Position numbers and translations under genes: made by a program
Shown: positions 5,227 to 6,411 of the stretch, piece after piece
Numbering within the stretch: position 1 is the stretch's first letter
How the letters are laid out: every line of letters begins with the position of its first letter
Assembly: GCA_023435335.1 (NCBI GenBank)
Contig: JAEYRU010000250.1
Location: forward strand, 1 to 6,411
Reading direction: 5' to 3'
DNA from: Pseudomonadota bacterium
GTDB lineage: Bacteria > Pseudomonadota > Alphaproteobacteria > Rhizobiales > Rhizobiaceae
Length of the DNA stretch: 6,411 nt
The notes under the pieces: model-generated
Told to the model about the DNA's origin: nothing
What the model saw: the letters and a program-made list of their open reading frames with translations, nothing else
The model's database searches: none

Positions 5227-6035
5227 GCCTCCGGCTCCTCCTGCAATTCCGGCTCGGTCCCGGGAGCCGCCCACTTCACGCGCTTGTAGTCGAACCCGTA
5301 GGCGAGCGTCGGCTTGACGATGTGGAAGTAGGGCGACAGGTCGAAATCGCGCGGCGTGTACAGCGAATGGTGGCGGATATGCATGATCTCGCTGCGCGAA
5401 TAGGCCGATTCCGCGGCGGCGCGTCCGGGCTCGCGGGAGATGTCCGGCAGGATCGGATAGCGGATCTGCCCGTAGGCTTCCGCGATCATGGTCGAGCAAA
5501 TCGCGCGCGTCGGGTCGCCGGAGCCGAACGCGATCATGCGCCGTCGCCAGCGCACCGGCACAGGCGGCGTCGGAAAGAAATAGCGCAGCATGTCAAAGAT
5601 GTTCTTCATGTCGTAGCGGGTGCCCAGCCGCGCGATCATGAAGTCGATCACGATCCGGCGATCGTCCGGGGTGAGCCCGCTCGCCCGGCAGATGCGCGTA
5701 TTGTAGGTGCGGTATTTCGAAAGCGGCACCGCCACGCAGCCTTCGCCCAGGTTGACCTCGATGAGGCGCGGCCGCTCGGAGCCGTCCTCCGGCTCAGGCA
5801 GCGCGTCGCCGACATAGAGCGCCGAATGCGACCAGGTGGACTGCGTCAGGTACTTGATCGCCGCCGATACCCTCTGGTTGCCCTCGATTAGCAGCACGTC
5901 GCCCGGCTGCAGCGTGCGGTGCAGGGTCTCCGGATCCGACGGCGTATAGGGCTCGTACCCCGACGATTCCCCGACCAGCCAGCGCGCCAGCCAGCGGCCG
6001 ATCCTGTCGAGCAGCGTATCGGGTCCGGTTTCCAT
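5190..6035 (-). CDS. YiiX/YebB-like permuted NlpC/P60 cysteine hydrolase (lipo-like protein)
   Basis: This 281-residue protein belongs to the circularly permuted papain-like branch of the NlpC/P60 superfamily, in which the catalytic His precedes the Cys. The core begins at LQPGDVLLIEG (42-52), continues into KYLTQSTWSHSALYVGD (61-77) with candidate catalytic H70, then LIEVNLGEGCVAVPLSKY (91-108) with candidate third residue E93, and RAICSTMIAEAYG (177-189) with candidate nucleophile C180. A domain-like stretch continues to about 257; residues 258-281 are a Glu/Pro/Ala-rich tail with no fold signature. No signal peptide is evident, so it is probably cytoplasmic or peripheral. The bond it cleaves (peptide, amide or lipid ester) is unknown. 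The ATG at 6035 is preferred because longer readings add Arg/Ala/Gly-rich residues unlike a protein core, but its ribosome site is weak: the nearest GGAGGG is about 13 bases away. Confidence 0.85.
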   Translation of the reverse strand: METGPDTLLDRIGRWLARWLVGESSGYEPYTPSDPETLHRTLQPGDVLLIEGNQRVSAAIKYLTQSTWSHSALYVGDALPEPEDGSERPRLIEVNLGEGCVAVPLSKYRTYNTRICRASGLTPDDRRIVIDFMIARLGTRYDMKNIFDMLRYFFPTPPVPVRWRRRMIAFGSGDPTRAICSTMIAEAYGQIRYPILPDISREPGRAAAESAYSRSEIMHIRHHSLYTPRDFDLSPYFHIVKPTLAYGFDYKRVKWAAPGTEPELQEEPEAQASPAARTSSM

Positions 6036-6145
6036 GGCGCGGACTATGCCCTCCGTCGTCCTGAAAATGAAGGCCGCCGGCCCTCCCCGGTCCGCGCGGG
6101 TCGGCGCCCGGCGGATAGACGGGCCGGCCGAAGCAAATGCCGGAC

Positions 6146-6411
6146 CTATCCCAGCCGCGTGCGCGGCCGCTTCCCCCCGCCGGCCTTCGACCATGCCTGG
6201 AAGCGGTGTGTCGCCGCCGCGAAGGAGATCTTGAGCGCCCGCGCCACCGAGTAGCGCGACTTCCCCTCGTCGAACATGCGGTAGCAGCACTCCACACCCT
6301 GCGGGGTCAGCTTGCCGTCGCTGCCCTTGTTGCGGGGGTCCGCCGGGTCGAACTCGGCCAGCCGTTGCGGCTGCACCAGCGCGCGCAGGCGCTCCAGTTC
6401 CTCCTGAATGG
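6146..6411 (-). CDS. Small helix-turn-helix-like protein, 5' end cut by window
   Basis: The last 88 codons of a minus-strand gene enter from the right edge and end at a TAG at 6148-6146. The visible part opens with IQEELERLRALVQPQRLAEF, helical and heptad-like. A charged linker (DPADPRNKGSDGK) follows, then LTPQGVECCYRMFDEGKSRYSVARALKISFAAATHRFQAW, whose 'SVARALKIS..AATHRFQAW' portion reads as a helix-turn-helix of the kind seen in resolvase-like or sigma-like DNA-binding modules. It ends with a basic tail (GGGKRPRTRLG). A GTG at 6376 is an internal in-frame codon; since the frame stays open to the edge with protein-like sequence, I treat the gene as partial. I do not recognise a named family. 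It is co-directional with the hydrolase, 110 bp upstream of it, and could share a transcript. Confidence 0.6.
   Translation of the reverse strand, partial: IQEELERLRALVQPQRLAEFDPADPRNKGSDGKLTPQGVECCYRMFDEGKSRYSVARALKISFAAATHRFQAWSKAGGGKRPRTRLG

Noticed and set aside
6043..6071. TTCATT-17-CATAGT as a promoter for the hydrolase gene
   Set aside because: The -35 matches at only three positions and the -10 would leave almost no leader before the ATG, so it is not persuasive.
6036..6290. 85-residue N-terminal extension of the NlpC/P60-like protein
   Set aside because: The added residues are Arg/Ala/Gly-rich and overlap the 3' part of the neighbouring HTH-like gene; the family-like sequence begins right after the ATG at 6035.
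1..6411. Search for CRISPR arrays, tRNA, rRNA, insertion sequences, integrases or phage genes
   Set aside because: No regularly spaced repeats, tRNA-like cloverleaf, rRNA stretch, transposase motif or attachment duplication was seen; the window looks like ordinary chromosomal sequence.

Overview
The window is high-GC DNA, densely coded, with strong G/C bias at third codon positions. Gene families and gene style point to an alphaproteobacterium, probably a Hyphomicrobiales-like lineage. That assignment rests on protein flavour alone, because no rRNA or other marker is present. I see no tRNA, rRNA, CRISPR array, insertion sequence, integrase or phage gene. It reads as an ordinary chromosomal segment with seven intact or nearly intact genes plus two cut by the window edges.

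Layout, left to right. (1) Positions 1-1904, minus strand: cydA and the first 175 codons of cydB, the two subunits of a cytochrome bd quinol oxidase. They are tightly coupled and have a recognisable sigma70-type promoter at 1952-1980. The CydA lacks most of the C-terminal Q-loop, placing it in the short-loop class that includes the cyanide-insensitive (Cio) oxidases. (2) Positions 2096-2434, plus strand: a small four-helix drug/metabolite-transporter-like protein divergent from cydA. (3) Positions 2564-3736, plus strand: an exported PQQ-dependent aldose-type dehydrogenase. A perfect 13-bp palindrome follows it and separates it from the next, convergent gene. (4) Positions 3811-4305 (minus) and 4441-5226 (plus): a divergent pair made of a DUF2306-type histidine-bearing membrane protein and a membrane-anchored LytTR transcription factor. 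(5) Positions 5190-6035, minus strand: a permuted NlpC/P60 (YiiX/YebB-like) cysteine hydrolase whose 3' end overlaps the 3' end of the LytTR gene by 37 bp. (6) Positions 6146 to the right edge, minus strand: the C-terminal part of a small helix-turn-helix-like protein of unknown function.

How the parts may work together. CydAB is a respiratory terminal oxidase that takes electrons from quinol. The PQQ dehydrogenase is a periplasmic oxidase of sugars or aldehydes, but nothing here shows that its electrons reach CydAB. The most suggestive unit is the LytTR/DUF2306 pair: a one-component membrane-tethered regulator facing a membrane protein of unknown function across a 135-bp shared control region. 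Nothing in the window is clearly a new defence or mobile system. The less explained signals are that pair, a 21-bp-spaced direct repeat upstream of the dehydrogenase, and the tail-to-tail gene overlap.
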